A stretch of 17,232 nucleotides of DNA, taken from contig CBDUCN010000080.1 in assembly GCA_965365655.1 (NCBI GenBank), positions 1 through 17,232 on the forward strand, in the 5' to 3' direction. Position numbers and translations under genes: made by a program. Under the pieces are notes generated by a model. It was not told where the DNA came from and made no database searches. It worked only from the letters and a program-made list of their open reading frames with translations. Positions 1 to 6,393 of this stretch are shown here, one piece after another. Every line of letters starts with the position of its first letter. Position 1 is the stretch's first letter. This DNA comes from JBFHNV01 sp965365655. Lineage in GTDB: Bacteria > Pseudomonadota > Gammaproteobacteria > HK1.

Positions 1-182
1 TCAACGCCGAGGGCGAGCAGCAGGCGGCGCAGAAGCTGGTCGAGGCGGCCGCCGCACTGTCGGCGGAGAAGGGCGCGATGGAGCTTCGCTACCTGGGCAC
101 GCTGCAGGAGATCGCGAACGATCGCAGCTCCACCATCGTGTTCCCGTTCCCCAGCGAGATCGCGCAGCGCCTCGCGAAGTAG
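1..182 (+). CDS. SPFH/stomatin-like (slipin) protein, C-terminal fragment
   Basis: This is the 3' end of a gene that begins before the window. The frame opens at base 3 and stops at TAG 180-182, giving 59 residues. The fragment has an Ala/Glu/Gln-rich helical run (EGEQQAAQKLVEAAAAL), then an EIANDRSSTIVFPFPSEI stretch. That is how bacterial slipins end: a coiled-coil segment after the SPFH (band 7) domain, then a short hydrophobic 'stivfPlP' tail. Family knowledge: slipins are membrane-anchored oligomeric scaffolds, often encoded beside an NfeD-type protease-like partner, which would lie upstream here if present. The SPFH domain itself is not visible, so the call rests on the tail alone. The SDR gene follows after 46 bases on the same strand with its own strong ribosome site. 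Confidence 0.7.
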   Translation, partial: NAEGEQQAAQKLVEAAAALSAEKGAMELRYLGTLQEIANDRSSTIVFPFPSEIAQRLAK

Positions 183-228
183 GCGCGCACGGCTTCGCCA
201 CCCGAACACTTTGCTCCAGGAGGCGGAC

Positions 229-1023
229 ATGCGGCTCGAGAACAAGGTGGCCATCGTGGTCGGAGGCGGCCAGACGCTCGGCGAGACCATGGGCAATGGC
301 CGCGCGGTGGCGCTCACCTTCGCCCGCGAAGGAGCCACGGTGCTGGTCGTGGACCGCGACCTCGCGTCGGCCGACGAGACGGTCGCGATGATCGCGCAGG
401 CCGGCGGCACCGCGTCGGCGTTCCCCGCCGACGTTACCCGCGAGGACGACGTCGCGGCGATCCCGAAGGCGTGCGTGGAGCGCTACGGGCGCATCGACGT
501 GCTGCACAACAACGTCGGACGCTCCGAGGGTGACGCGCCGACCACCGAGCTCAGCGAGGCCAACTGGCTCGCGCTGCTGGACGTGAACCTGAAGAGCGTG
601 TTCCTCGCGTGCAAGCACGTGCTGCCGGTGATGCGCGAGCGCGAGAGCGGGGTGATCATCAACACGTCGTCCACGTCGTCGGTGTGCACGCGCCCGACGA
701 TCACCTACAAGACCGCGAAGGCGGGCATCAACGCGATGACGCAGAACATGGCGATCGAGAACGCGCCGTACGGCATCCGCGTCAACGCGCTGCTGCCGGG
801 GCTGATGGACACGCCGATGGCCATCGAGCGGCGCGCGCGCCAGCGCGGCGTCGATCGCTCGGTGGTGCGCAGGGAGCGCGACGCCGAGGTGCCGCTCAGG
901 AAGAAGATGGGCACCGCGTGGGACGTCGCGAACGCGGCGCTGTGGCTCGCCTCCGACGAGGCGGGCTACGTGACCGGAGTGCTGCTGCCGGTGGACGGGG
1001 GGCTGAGCGCGCGGGTGGGATGA
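229..1023 (+). CDS. Short-chain dehydrogenase/reductase (SDR)
   Basis: A 264-residue NAD(P)-dependent oxidoreductase of the classical SDR family. The Rossmann nucleotide motif is G18-ETM-G22-N-G24-RA. It is preceded by an extra Gly-rich stretch (GGGQTL), so the loop after the first strand is about five residues longer than in the usual TGxxxGxG. D42 at the end of the second strand favours NAD(H). NNVG (94-97) replaces the common NNAG. The catalytic set is S147, Y160 and K164 (YKTAK), and the C-terminal VTGVLLPVDGG is typical of the family. ATG 229 is chosen because AGGAGG (218-223) sits five bases upstream; a TTG at 211 in the same frame lies before that site. The substrate cannot be told from sequence. 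The gene converges on the small hypothetical gene downstream. Confidence 0.92.
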   Translation: MRLENKVAIVVGGGQTLGETMGNGRAVALTFAREGATVLVVDRDLASADETVAMIAQAGGTASAFPADVTREDDVAAIPKACVERYGRIDVLHNNVGRSEGDAPTTELSEANWLALLDVNLKSVFLACKHVLPVMRERESGVIINTSSTSSVCTRPTITYKTAKAGINAMTQNMAIENAPYGIRVNALLPGLMDTPMAIERRARQRGVDRSVVRRERDAEVPLRKKMGTAWDVANAALWLASDEAGYVTGVLLPVDGGLSARVG

Positions 1024-1042
1024 CCGCGGCGCGCGCGGCGCC

Positions 1043-1393
1043 TCATCGCCGGCGAACCGCCCTGCGCAGCGCGTCGACGGCGTCTTCCAGGCTGTCCCGC
1101 GCGCCGCGCATCCAGAGCTCGAAGCGCCGGCCGCGGCTCATGCGGTAGGGGCGGTGGCTGCGCGAGGGCGGCGGCTTGCCGCCGCCGGCGATCTGCTGCA
1201 CGCGGGCCGCGGCCTTGGGCCCCAGCGCCTTCACCACCTTCTTCAGGATGATGTCGAGGGAGTAGCCCTTGCGGCTCAGGTCTTCGAGCAGCTCGCGCAC
1301 GTGGTGATCGGCCGCCTGGCGGCGCAGCGCCACCAGCAGGGCGTCGAACATGCTCTGGCTCCACAGGGTCCTGGACTGGGTGTTCTCGTTCAA
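1043..1393 (-). CDS. Hypothetical protein, small and basic (116 aa)
   Basis: I do not recognise this family. The product has 116 residues with no signal peptide or membrane segment. The central part (SMFDALLVALRRQAADHHV, then GYSLDIILKKVVKALGPKAAAR) looks like amphipathic helices, and the C-terminus is rich in Arg. The start is TTG 1393, preceded by a strong GGAGGA about five bases upstream. A second possible start, ATG 1351, also has a GGAG seven bases upstream and would give 102 residues. Codon use and the well-placed ribosome sites argue that it is real. It converges on the SDR gene with only 19 bases between stop codons. The basic C-terminus could suggest nucleic-acid binding, but that is only a guess. 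Confidence 0.6.
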   Translation of the reverse strand: MNENTQSRTLWSQSMFDALLVALRRQAADHHVRELLEDLSRKGYSLDIILKKVVKALGPKAAARVQQIAGGGKPPPSRSHRPYRMSRGRRFELWMRGARDSLEDAVDALRRAVRRR

Positions 1394-1770
1394 GCGTCTC
1401 CTCCGGCGGTCGCGGCACCGGTCCGCTGTGATGCAGTGACGCCGCATCGCGGCGTCGAGGCCCCGTCCCGCGCACGATGACCACGCGCGCCGGTGTCCGG
1501 TGCGGGAGCGCGGGTGACTCGGCGAAGCGTCTGCGGGGCGCGTCGTGCAGCCCCGGGAGGTTTCGCCGGCGCCGTTTGCTTCCCGCCGATCAGGGGGCCC
1601 GGACCGGCAGCGCGCGAGTCTATGCGATCGCGACGGGGGCGGTGGCGCCGGTGTGCGTATTCGTGACGGACTCGACGTAAGCCGTGCGTTCCTGCGCCGT
1701 CACACGCTTCGTGAATCTTCGAATCACGAAGCGTGTGACGCACGCGGCGCGTGCATCGACGCACGGCCGG
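1394..1770. other. Gene-free intergenic region
   Basis: No convincing gene is visible in these 377 bases. Open frames on both strands are Arg/Ala-rich, lack good ribosome sites and match nothing I recognise. Both flanking genes are on the minus strand, so the region should hold the end of the racemase transcript (from about 1771 leftwards) and the promoter of the 116-residue gene. The only clear structure is the inverted repeat at 1698-1740. I could not identify a confident -35/-10 pair. Confidence 0.6.
1698..1740. repeat. Perfect 17-bp inverted repeat with 9-base loop
   Basis: The arms CGTCACACGCTTCGTGA (1698-1714) and TCACGAAGCGTGTGACG (1724-1740) are exact reverse complements around the loop ATCTTCGAA. 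It lies 31 bases beyond the racemase stop on the minus strand, where a terminator would be expected. There is no run of T after it in either direction, so it is not a textbook intrinsic terminator. An operator for a dimeric regulator, or an mRNA 3'-end stem-loop, are alternatives. The arms are less GC-rich than the surroundings. Confidence 0.7.
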
Positions 1771-2529
1771 TCAGCCGTCCGTCGCGTCGCGATGCTCGAT
1801 GCGTGCGGTCAGCGCCGGAGAAAGCCCTCGCGACGGCTTCGCCGGCGGGCGCGCGAAGGACCCGCGCGCCGGCGTGCGCAGCCCCAGGCCGGCCAGCGCC
1901 TCCGCGAGGCGCACCCCGCACGCGACGCCGTCCAGCACGGGCACCGGCACCCGGTCCGCGAGATCGTGGGCGAGGCCGGCGAGCGGGCCGCCGCCGACGA
2001 TCACGACCTCCGCGCCGTCGGCGTCCACCGCCTCGCGGCACAGCGCGGCCATCCGCCCGGCGGTCTCTTCCCGCGCCCGGGTCACGTCGCGCGGCGGGTC
2101 CGCCAGCGCGCGCACGCTGACCAGCCGCCCGTGCAGGCCGTGCTCGGCAGCGCACTCCGCGTACCAGGTGCGCAGCCGGTCGCTCATGCACACGACGGCG
2201 ATGCGCCGGCCCAGCGTCCACGCGGTGAGCAGCGCGGCCTCCGTGATCCCCACCACCGGGACGTCGAACAGCTCCTTCGCGGCACCGAGCCCCGGGTCGC
2301 CGAACGCGGCGACGACGACCGCGTCGTACGGCTCGGCGCACGAGGCCACGGCATCGATGACCGCGTGCCCCGCGATCGCCGCCTCGGGCCGTGTCGCGAC
2401 GTACTGGGTGCCGAACGCCGCGGTGACGGCGAGTATCTGCGTGCCGGGAGACGCTACCCGGCGCGCCTCCGCGGCCATCGCGTCGGTGATCGCCGCGGTG
2501 ATGTTCGGATTGACGAGCAGCAGCCTCAT
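1771..2529 (-). CDS. Asp/Glu/hydantoin racemase family protein lacking both catalytic cysteines
   Basis: A 252-residue protein of the Asp/Glu/hydantoin racemase superfamily. It opens with MRLLLVNPNITAAITDAM, the family's N-terminal signature. Other family marks are DAVVVAAFGDPGL (69-81), DVPVVGITEAAL (89-100), EVVIVGGGPLAGLA (174-187) and the VPVLDGVACGV segment. Racemases of this family use two cysteines, one in 'vvaCfgDPGl' and one in 'vvlGCagma'. Here these positions are A75 and G180, so two-base proton-transfer racemization by that mechanism is not expected. It may be a binding protein, a lyase-like or isomerase-like relative, or a subfamily with different chemistry. ATG 2529 begins the family N-terminus. 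It lies 37 bases after the glutamate-synthase-like gene on the same strand, probably one operon. Related families include maleate isomerase and arylmalonate decarboxylase, which also depend on cysteines. Confidence 0.85.
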   Translation of the reverse strand: MRLLLVNPNITAAITDAMAAEARRVASPGTQILAVTAAFGTQYVATRPEAAIAGHAVIDAVASCAEPYDAVVVAAFGDPGLGAAKELFDVPVVGITEAALLTAWTLGRRIAVVCMSDRLRTWYAECAAEHGLHGRLVSVRALADPPRDVTRAREETAGRMAALCREAVDADGAEVVIVGGGPLAGLAHDLADRVPVPVLDGVACGVRLAEALAGLGLRTPARGSFARPPAKPSRGLSPALTARIEHRDATDG

Positions 2530-2566
2530 CGTTGCGCGCCGTGCGCTGCGGCGCGGCCCCGGCGGC

Positions 2567-4096
2567 TCACTCGGCGGCCTCGCGAGCGGGTATCGCCGAG
2601 CCCGCAACGGCGTCGGGGTACAGCTCGTCGAGCGGCTTCGAGCGGCCGTCGGCGAGCACGATGCGCGCGTGACGGCGGCGCAGATCGCGGGGCGAGTGCG
2701 CGCCGCACGAGTGCGCGATGATGCCGACCTCCTTGCTCATGTTCTGCTGGTAGTGCATGACGCGCACCGCCTTGTCCTCGACGACCAGCCCGCGCTGCAG
2801 GTCCGGGTCGTGGGTGGTGATGCCGGTCGGGCAGGTGTTGCGGTTGCACTGCAGCGCCTGGATGCAGCCCAGCGCGAACATGAATCCGCGCGCGCTGTTC
2901 ACGAAGTCCGCGCCCATGCACAGCGCCCACGCGACGGCCGTCGGGTTGATGAGCTTGCCCGACGCGATCACCTTGACGCGCTCGCGCAGATCCCACGCGA
3001 CCAGCGAGTCCACCACCGCCGGCAGGCTCTCGCGCAGCGGCAGCCCCACCGCGTCGATCAGCGGCATCGGCGCGGCGCCGCTGCCGCCGTCGGCGGAGTC
3101 GACGGTGATGAAGTCGGGCGCGTCGTCGACGCCGCGCCGGTGCACCGCGTCCCAGATCTCATGGAGCCAGCGCGGGTCGCCGATCACCGTCTTGATGCCG
3201 ACCGGCTTGCCGGTGGTCTCGCGCAGGAAGCAGATGACGTCGAGCAGGTCGTCGGCGGAGTCGATCTCGGGATGGCGGTTCGGGCTGATGGAGTCCTGGC
3301 CGGGCGGGATGCCGCGGATCTGCGCGATCTCCGGCGTCACCTTGGCGCCCGGCAGGATGCCGCCCTTGCCGGGCTTCGCGCCCTGCGCGAGCTTGAGCTC
3401 GAGCATGCGCACCTGCTCGTGCGCCGCCACCGCCTGCAGCCGCGACGCGTCGTAGCCGCCGTGCCCGTCGCCGACGCCGTACTTCGCGGTGCCCACCTGG
3501 AACACGATGTCGCATCCGCCGTGCAGGTGGTACGGCGAGAGCGCCCCCTCGCCGGTGTTCAGCCAGCATCCGGCCATGCGCGCGCCGCGCGACAGCGCGA
3601 GCACGGCCGGGCGCGAGATCGCGCCGTAGCTCATGCCCGAGATGTTGAAGAAGGATTCGGTGGTGTACGGGATGCGCGCGCCGGGGCCGATGGTCACCGG
3701 CTCGGGCGTCGCGATCTCCTGGTCCAGCGGCGGATAGGGCGCGTTCATGAACAGCACCGTGCCCACCGGGCGCAGGTCGCGCGTGGAGCCGAAGGCCACG
3801 GTGTTGTCGACGTTCTTCGCCGCCCGGTACGCCCACGCGCGCTCGGCGCGGTTGAACGGCAGCTCCTCGCGGTCCATCGCGAAGAAGTACTGGCGGAAGA
3901 ACTCGCCCAGGTTCTCGAACAGGTAGCGGAAGCGGCCGATGACCGGGTAGTTGCGGCGGATCGCGTGGTGCGTCTGGTTGACGTCCACGAGGTACATCAC
4001 GCCGACCGCGACGACGGCGAGCGCCGCGATGAGGATGAGCCCTGCGGCCACCCATTCCAGGATGCGCAGCAGGATGCCAGCGTCGCCGGACGGCAT
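2567..4096 (-). CDS. Membrane-anchored FMN-binding glutamate synthase family protein (YerD-like)
   Basis: A 509-residue protein with one N-terminal membrane helix (about residues 15-37, WVAAGLILIAALAVVAVGVM) followed by a complete Glu_synthase FMN-barrel domain. Motifs include SFFNISGMSYGAIS, GCWLNTGEGALSP, LAQGAKPGKGG, SPNRHPEIDSADDL and VDSADGGSGAAP. Cysteines C411, C417 and C422 show the C-x5-C-x4-C spacing of the 3Fe-4S site in glutamate synthase large subunits. The glutamine amidotransferase domain and C-terminal GXGXG domain of GltB are absent. So it is not a full glutamine-dependent glutamate synthase. It resembles the single-domain Bacillus YerD type, of unsettled substrate. ATG 4096 has GGAG seven to eight bases upstream. 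The racemase homologue follows after 37 bases. Upstream is a divergent region with palindromes and a possible -10 box. Confidence 0.9.
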   Translation of the reverse strand: MPSGDAGILLRILEWVAAGLILIAALAVVAVGVMYLVDVNQTHHAIRRNYPVIGRFRYLFENLGEFFRQYFFAMDREELPFNRAERAWAYRAAKNVDNTVAFGSTRDLRPVGTVLFMNAPYPPLDQEIATPEPVTIGPGARIPYTTESFFNISGMSYGAISRPAVLALSRGARMAGCWLNTGEGALSPYHLHGGCDIVFQVGTAKYGVGDGHGGYDASRLQAVAAHEQVRMLELKLAQGAKPGKGGILPGAKVTPEIAQIRGIPPGQDSISPNRHPEIDSADDLLDVICFLRETTGKPVGIKTVIGDPRWLHEIWDAVHRRGVDDAPDFITVDSADGGSGAAPMPLIDAVGLPLRESLPAVVDSLVAWDLRERVKVIASGKLINPTAVAWALCMGADFVNSARGFMFALGCIQALQCNRNTCPTGITTHDPDLQRGLVVEDKAVRVMHYQQNMSKEVGIIAHSCGAHSPRDLRRRHARIVLADGRSKPLDELYPDAVAGSAIPAREAAE

Positions 4097-4126
4097 CGCG
4101 ATCTCCGGTGCGGGGTTGCGCACAAG

Positions 4127-4132
4127 TCTATA
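4127..4132 (-). promoter_or_regulatory. Possible -10 box for the glutamate-synthase-like gene
   Basis: On the minus strand TATAGA lies in an AT-richer patch (ATTCTGTATAGACTTG) within otherwise extremely GC-rich DNA, about 30 bases before ATG 4096. I see no convincing -35 at the right spacing. The call rests on position and composition only. Confidence 0.3.
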
Positions 4133-4238
4133 CAGAATGCGGAATCGGGGGTCGCCGGCGGCGGTGCGGCACCGCGGCGCGCGCCGGCGGCCGGCGGGAC
4201 GCGCGTCCAGGCCGGGCCCGGGCGCGCGGCGGGGCGGC

Positions 4239-4306
4239 GCGGGCGGGATCCCGCCCGCCGTGCGTGCCCGGTGCGCGGGATCCCGCGCAGCGGGTCCGCG
4301 GATCCC
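4239..4306. repeat. Cluster of GGATCC-centred palindromes in a divergent promoter region
   Basis: Two perfect palindromes stand 32 bases apart centre to centre: GCGGGCGGGATCCCGCCCGC (4239-4258, 20 bp) and TGCGCGGGATCCCGCGCA (4272-4289, 18 bp). A third, imperfect copy follows (GCGGGTCCGCGGATCCCGC, about 4290-4308). All share the core GGGATCCC or GGATCCC. They lie between the divergent genes starting at 4096 and 4382, so they could be operators for a dimeric regulator or extended repetitive hairpins. The rest of 4097-4381 has no gene that I can support. Confidence 0.6.
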
Positions 4307-4381
4307 GCGCCGCGCCGCGCCGCGCGGGCTGGTCCGGGACTTGCAGCGCGGTGAGCCGGTTTCCTGCCGTGGAGCATCGCC

Positions 4382-5161
4382 ATGCCGCTCACCGAGATCG
4401 CCGTCGACGATCACGTCGGCTTCATCACCCTCGCCAACGACGCGCGCCGCAATGCGCTCAGCGACCCGATGGTGGACGAGATCCTGGCCGCGCTCGCGGA
4501 CTTCCGCACCCGCGAGGTGCGGGTCGTCGTGCTGCGCGCGAAGCCCGGCGCGAAGGTGTGGTCCGCAGGGCACGACGTGTCCGAGCTGCCCGAGACCCGC
4601 CGCGACCCTCTCGGCTGGGACGACCCGCTGCGCCACCTGATCCGCGAGATCGAGATGTTTCCGGCGCCGGTGATCGCGATGATCGAGGGCACCGTGTGGG
4701 GCGGCGCCTGCGAGACGGCCTTCGCGTGCGACCTGATCGTGGCCGGGCCGAACGCCACCTTCGCGGTGACGCCGGCGCGCATCGGAGTGCCCTACAACGT
4801 GTCGGGCATGGTCACCTTCATCAACGCCGCCAGCCTTCGCGTCGTCAAGGAGATGGCCTTCACCGCGCGGCCCATCGACGCGGTGCGCGCGGAGCGCCTC
4901 GGGATCGTGAACCACGTGGTGCCGGAGGACGAGCTGGAGGCGTTCACCCGCGATCTCGCGCTGCAGATCCGGCAGAACTCGCCGCTCAGCATCTCGGTGA
5001 TGAAGGAGCAGCTCCGCATCCTGGCCGGTGCCCGGCCGATGTCGCCGCAGGGCTTCGAGCGGGTGCAGGGGCTGCGCCGCGTGGTGTACGACAGCGAGGA
5101 CTACCGGGAGGGGATCCGCGCGTTCAAGGAGAAGCGCCCGCCGGTGTTCCGCGGGCGCTGA
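4382..5161 (+). CDS. scpB: Methylmalonyl-CoA decarboxylase
   Basis: A 259-residue crotonase-fold enzyme that matches Escherichia coli ScpB (YgfG) along its whole length, with an offset of two residues. It decarboxylates (R)-methylmalonyl-CoA to propionyl-CoA. Landmarks are SAGHD with H64 (E. coli H66), RRDPLGWDDPL (73-83), WGGACE with G108 (E. coli G110) of the oxyanion hole, and VPYN with Y138 (E. coli Y140), followed by QGLRRVVYDSEDYREG near the C-terminus. These residues separate it from true enoyl-CoA hydratases, which carry two catalytic glutamates; E111 lies near one of those positions as in other family members. ATG 4382 has GGAG (4371-4374) seven bases upstream. In E. coli the gene sits with methylmalonyl-CoA mutase, a G-protein chaperone and a CoA transferase. 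None of these is present here, so its partner enzymes must lie elsewhere. Confidence 0.9.
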   Translation: MPLTEIAVDDHVGFITLANDARRNALSDPMVDEILAALADFRTREVRVVVLRAKPGAKVWSAGHDVSELPETRRDPLGWDDPLRHLIREIEMFPAPVIAMIEGTVWGGACETAFACDLIVAGPNATFAVTPARIGVPYNVSGMVTFINAASLRVVKEMAFTARPIDAVRAERLGIVNHVVPEDELEAFTRDLALQIRQNSPLSISVMKEQLRILAGARPMSPQGFERVQGLRRVVYDSEDYREGIRAFKEKRPPVFRGR

Positions 5162-5321
5162 GCCGGCGCGTAGGTGGACGCCACGCGCCGCAGTTGATCG
5201 GGGTCATGGGCGCCGCCCGCGTGGCGGGCTAAATAGCTCCCCATGCGCCGCGGATCGCGCGGCACGCGCGGCAGGCGGGAGACGCGGGGGTCACCGCCGC
5301 CGTCCGCGACGACGACCCCTT

Positions 5322-5342
5322 GCCGGCGGCTGCGCCGCCGGC
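5322..5342 (+). promoter_or_regulatory. Hairpin just upstream of the usp ribosome site
   Basis: GCCGGCGGC (5322-5330) and GCCGCCGGC (5334-5342) form a perfect 9-bp stem with a 3-base loop. It ends six bases before the AGGAGGG (5349-5355) of the universal stress gene. It is about 160 bases past the scpB stop and lacks a T-run, so it may be a 5'-leader structure affecting usp expression or a factor-assisted terminator for scpB. Confidence 0.4.
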
Positions 5343-5364
5343 CGCCGCAGGAGGGCGATACGCC

Positions 5365-5817
5365 ATGTTCAAGAAGATCCTGATCTCCGTCGACGGTTCC
5401 GAGCACGCGAATCGCGCGGTGGAGGTGGGCGCCGACCTCGCGGCGCACTACGACGCCGCGGTGGTGGTGCTGCACGTGATGGAGGAGATCGGCAGCAACC
5501 GGGTGCCGGAGGGGCTCGAGTACGTCGAGCACGTCGAGCACGTGCACATCACCGAGCGCGAGGTGCTGATGGGCGTCGCGCGCGACGTGGTGGACGCGGC
5601 CGCCGCCCGCTGCCGCAGCCTCGGCGTGAAGCAGGTGGACGAGCAGGTGCTGGTCGGCAATCCGCGCGAGGCGATCGTGCGCGCCGCCGCCGAGCGGGGG
5701 GTGGACCTCATCGTGATGGGCCGCCGCGGCCTCGGCCGGCTCGCCGACATGCTGCTCGGCAGCGTCTCGCACCGCGTCACCCAGACCGCGGACTGCGCGT
5801 GCCTGACGGTGAAATGA
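5365..5817 (+). CDS. Universal stress protein, UspA family
   Basis: A 150-residue single-domain Usp protein. The N-terminus MFKKILISVDGSEHANRA carries the nucleotide-contacting Asp (D10). The C-terminal loop fits the ATP-binding signature G-2x-G-9x-G-(S/T) exactly: G119, G122, G132, S133. It ends in the usual final strand (CACLTVK). It is therefore probably an ATP-binding, UspFG/MJ0577-like member rather than a non-binding UspA type. An unusual Glu/His stretch with a repeated VEH (about residues 52-60) lies after the second strand. ATG 5365 follows AGGAGGG by nine bases. Its stop (TGA 5815-5817) overlaps an ATG at 5814, and a small membrane protein gene begins 58 bases later, so these may be transcribed together. 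Confidence 0.93.
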   Translation: MFKKILISVDGSEHANRAVEVGADLAAHYDAAVVVLHVMEEIGSNRVPEGLEYVEHVEHVHITEREVLMGVARDVVDAAAARCRSLGVKQVDEQVLVGNPREAIVRAAAERGVDLIVMGRRGLGRLADMLLGSVSHRVTQTADCACLTVK

Positions 5818-5875
5818 CGGTGCGCGGCGGTCCCGACGTATCGCGCGACCGCCCGTCCGTGGCGCGGGGCACGGC

Positions 5876-6046
5876 GTGATCTTCCGCCGCCGCACCCGGC
5901 GCATCATCGGTGCCGTGCTGATCGTGCTCGGTGCGGCGCTGATGCTGCTCGCCCCGGAGACCGTGGGCGGCGTCGCGCTGTTCGCGCTCGCCGTGCTGCT
6001 CGAGTTCGTCGGCCTCGTGCTCGAGCGCCGCGGCGGTAAGACCTGA
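5876..6046 (+). CDS. Small two-helix membrane protein (56 aa)
   Basis: An open frame from GTG 5876 to TGA 6044-6046 encodes 56 residues. A basic N-terminus (IFRRRTRR) precedes a hydrophobic segment (IIGAVLIVLGAALMLLAP). A short PETVGG turn leads to a second hydrophobic segment (VALFALAVLLEFVGLVLE) and a basic tail (RRGGKT). This basic-hydrophobic-turn-hydrophobic-basic order is typical of real small inner-membrane proteins and is unlikely by chance in this GC-rich background. The ribosome site (GCGGGG, six bases upstream) is only moderate. The start GTGA overlaps the stop of a 21-codon frame that itself overlaps the usp stop. I do not recognise a family. It converges on the PLDc_N protein. 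Confidence 0.6.
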   Translation: MIFRRRTRRIIGAVLIVLGAALMLLAPETVGGVALFALAVLLEFVGLVLERRGGKT

Positions 6047-6049
6047 GCG

Positions 6050-6070
6050 GCGCCGCCCGGCGGGCGGCGC
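6050..6070. terminator. GC hairpin between convergent genes
   Basis: GCGCCGCCC (6050-6058) and GGGCGGCGC (6062-6070) form a perfect 9-bp stem with a 3-base loop, four bases after the 56-residue gene and 36 bases beyond the stop of the opposing gene. No U-tract follows on either strand. Its position suggests a bidirectional transcript end. Confidence 0.5.
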
Positions 6071-6105
6071 GGCCCGACCGGGGCGCGTGGCCGGCGTTGC
6101 GCCGG

Positions 6106-6285
6106 TCAGCCCTTCGGGCCGGCGATGAACCAGGCGATCAGCCCGAGCACGGGCAGCAGCAGGATGAGCACGATCCACAGCACCTTCTCGCCGGTGCCGG
6201 CGCGGCTCTGCACCGTCTTCACGATGGCGTACACGTCCGCCACCAGCAGCAGCAGACCGAATATCCCCCCGACTTCCATGCCCAT
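6106..6285 (-). CDS. Small PLDc_N-domain membrane protein (59 aa)
   Basis: A 59-residue integral membrane protein. The first helix covers about residues 6-22 (GGIFGLLLLVADVYAIV). A polar loop (KTVQSRAGTGEK) follows, then a second helix (VLWIVLILLLPVLGLIAWFIAG) ending in GPKG. The 'W-V-L-I-L-L-L-P-V-L-G-x-I-x-W-F-x-x-G' pattern is that of the phospholipase D N-terminal/PLDc_N domain, here as a stand-alone two-helix protein with no phosphodiesterase domain. Such proteins are common and mostly uncharacterised. ATG 6285 lies eight bases after GGAGG (6294-6298 on the complementary strand), ideal spacing; a second ATG two codons later is less well placed. It lies 108 bases downstream of the nitroreductase on the same strand. 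Confidence 0.8.
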   Translation of the reverse strand: MGMEVGGIFGLLLLVADVYAIVKTVQSRAGTGEKVLWIVLILLLPVLGLIAWFIAGPKG

Positions 6286-6393
6286 CCCGGATACCTCCGT
6301 GCGGTGACGCGTCCCGCGGCAGCATAAACAGCCTTTCGCCGCGGTGGGACACGACCTCCTCGGTCCGTCCCTCCCGCCGCGTCGCGACGCCGC

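Noticed and set aside
1751..4354. A plus-strand open frame of 867 codons across the racemase and glutamate-synthase-like genes
   Set aside because: It is antisense to two genes with clear domains, has Ala/Arg/His-biased composition and no motif. Long antisense frames are expected in DNA this GC-rich.
4097..4915. Upstream extension of the glutamate-synthase-like frame on the minus strand
   Set aside because: The extra part crosses the divergent promoter region and lies antisense to scpB. ATG 4096 has a ribosome site and is followed by the expected membrane helix.
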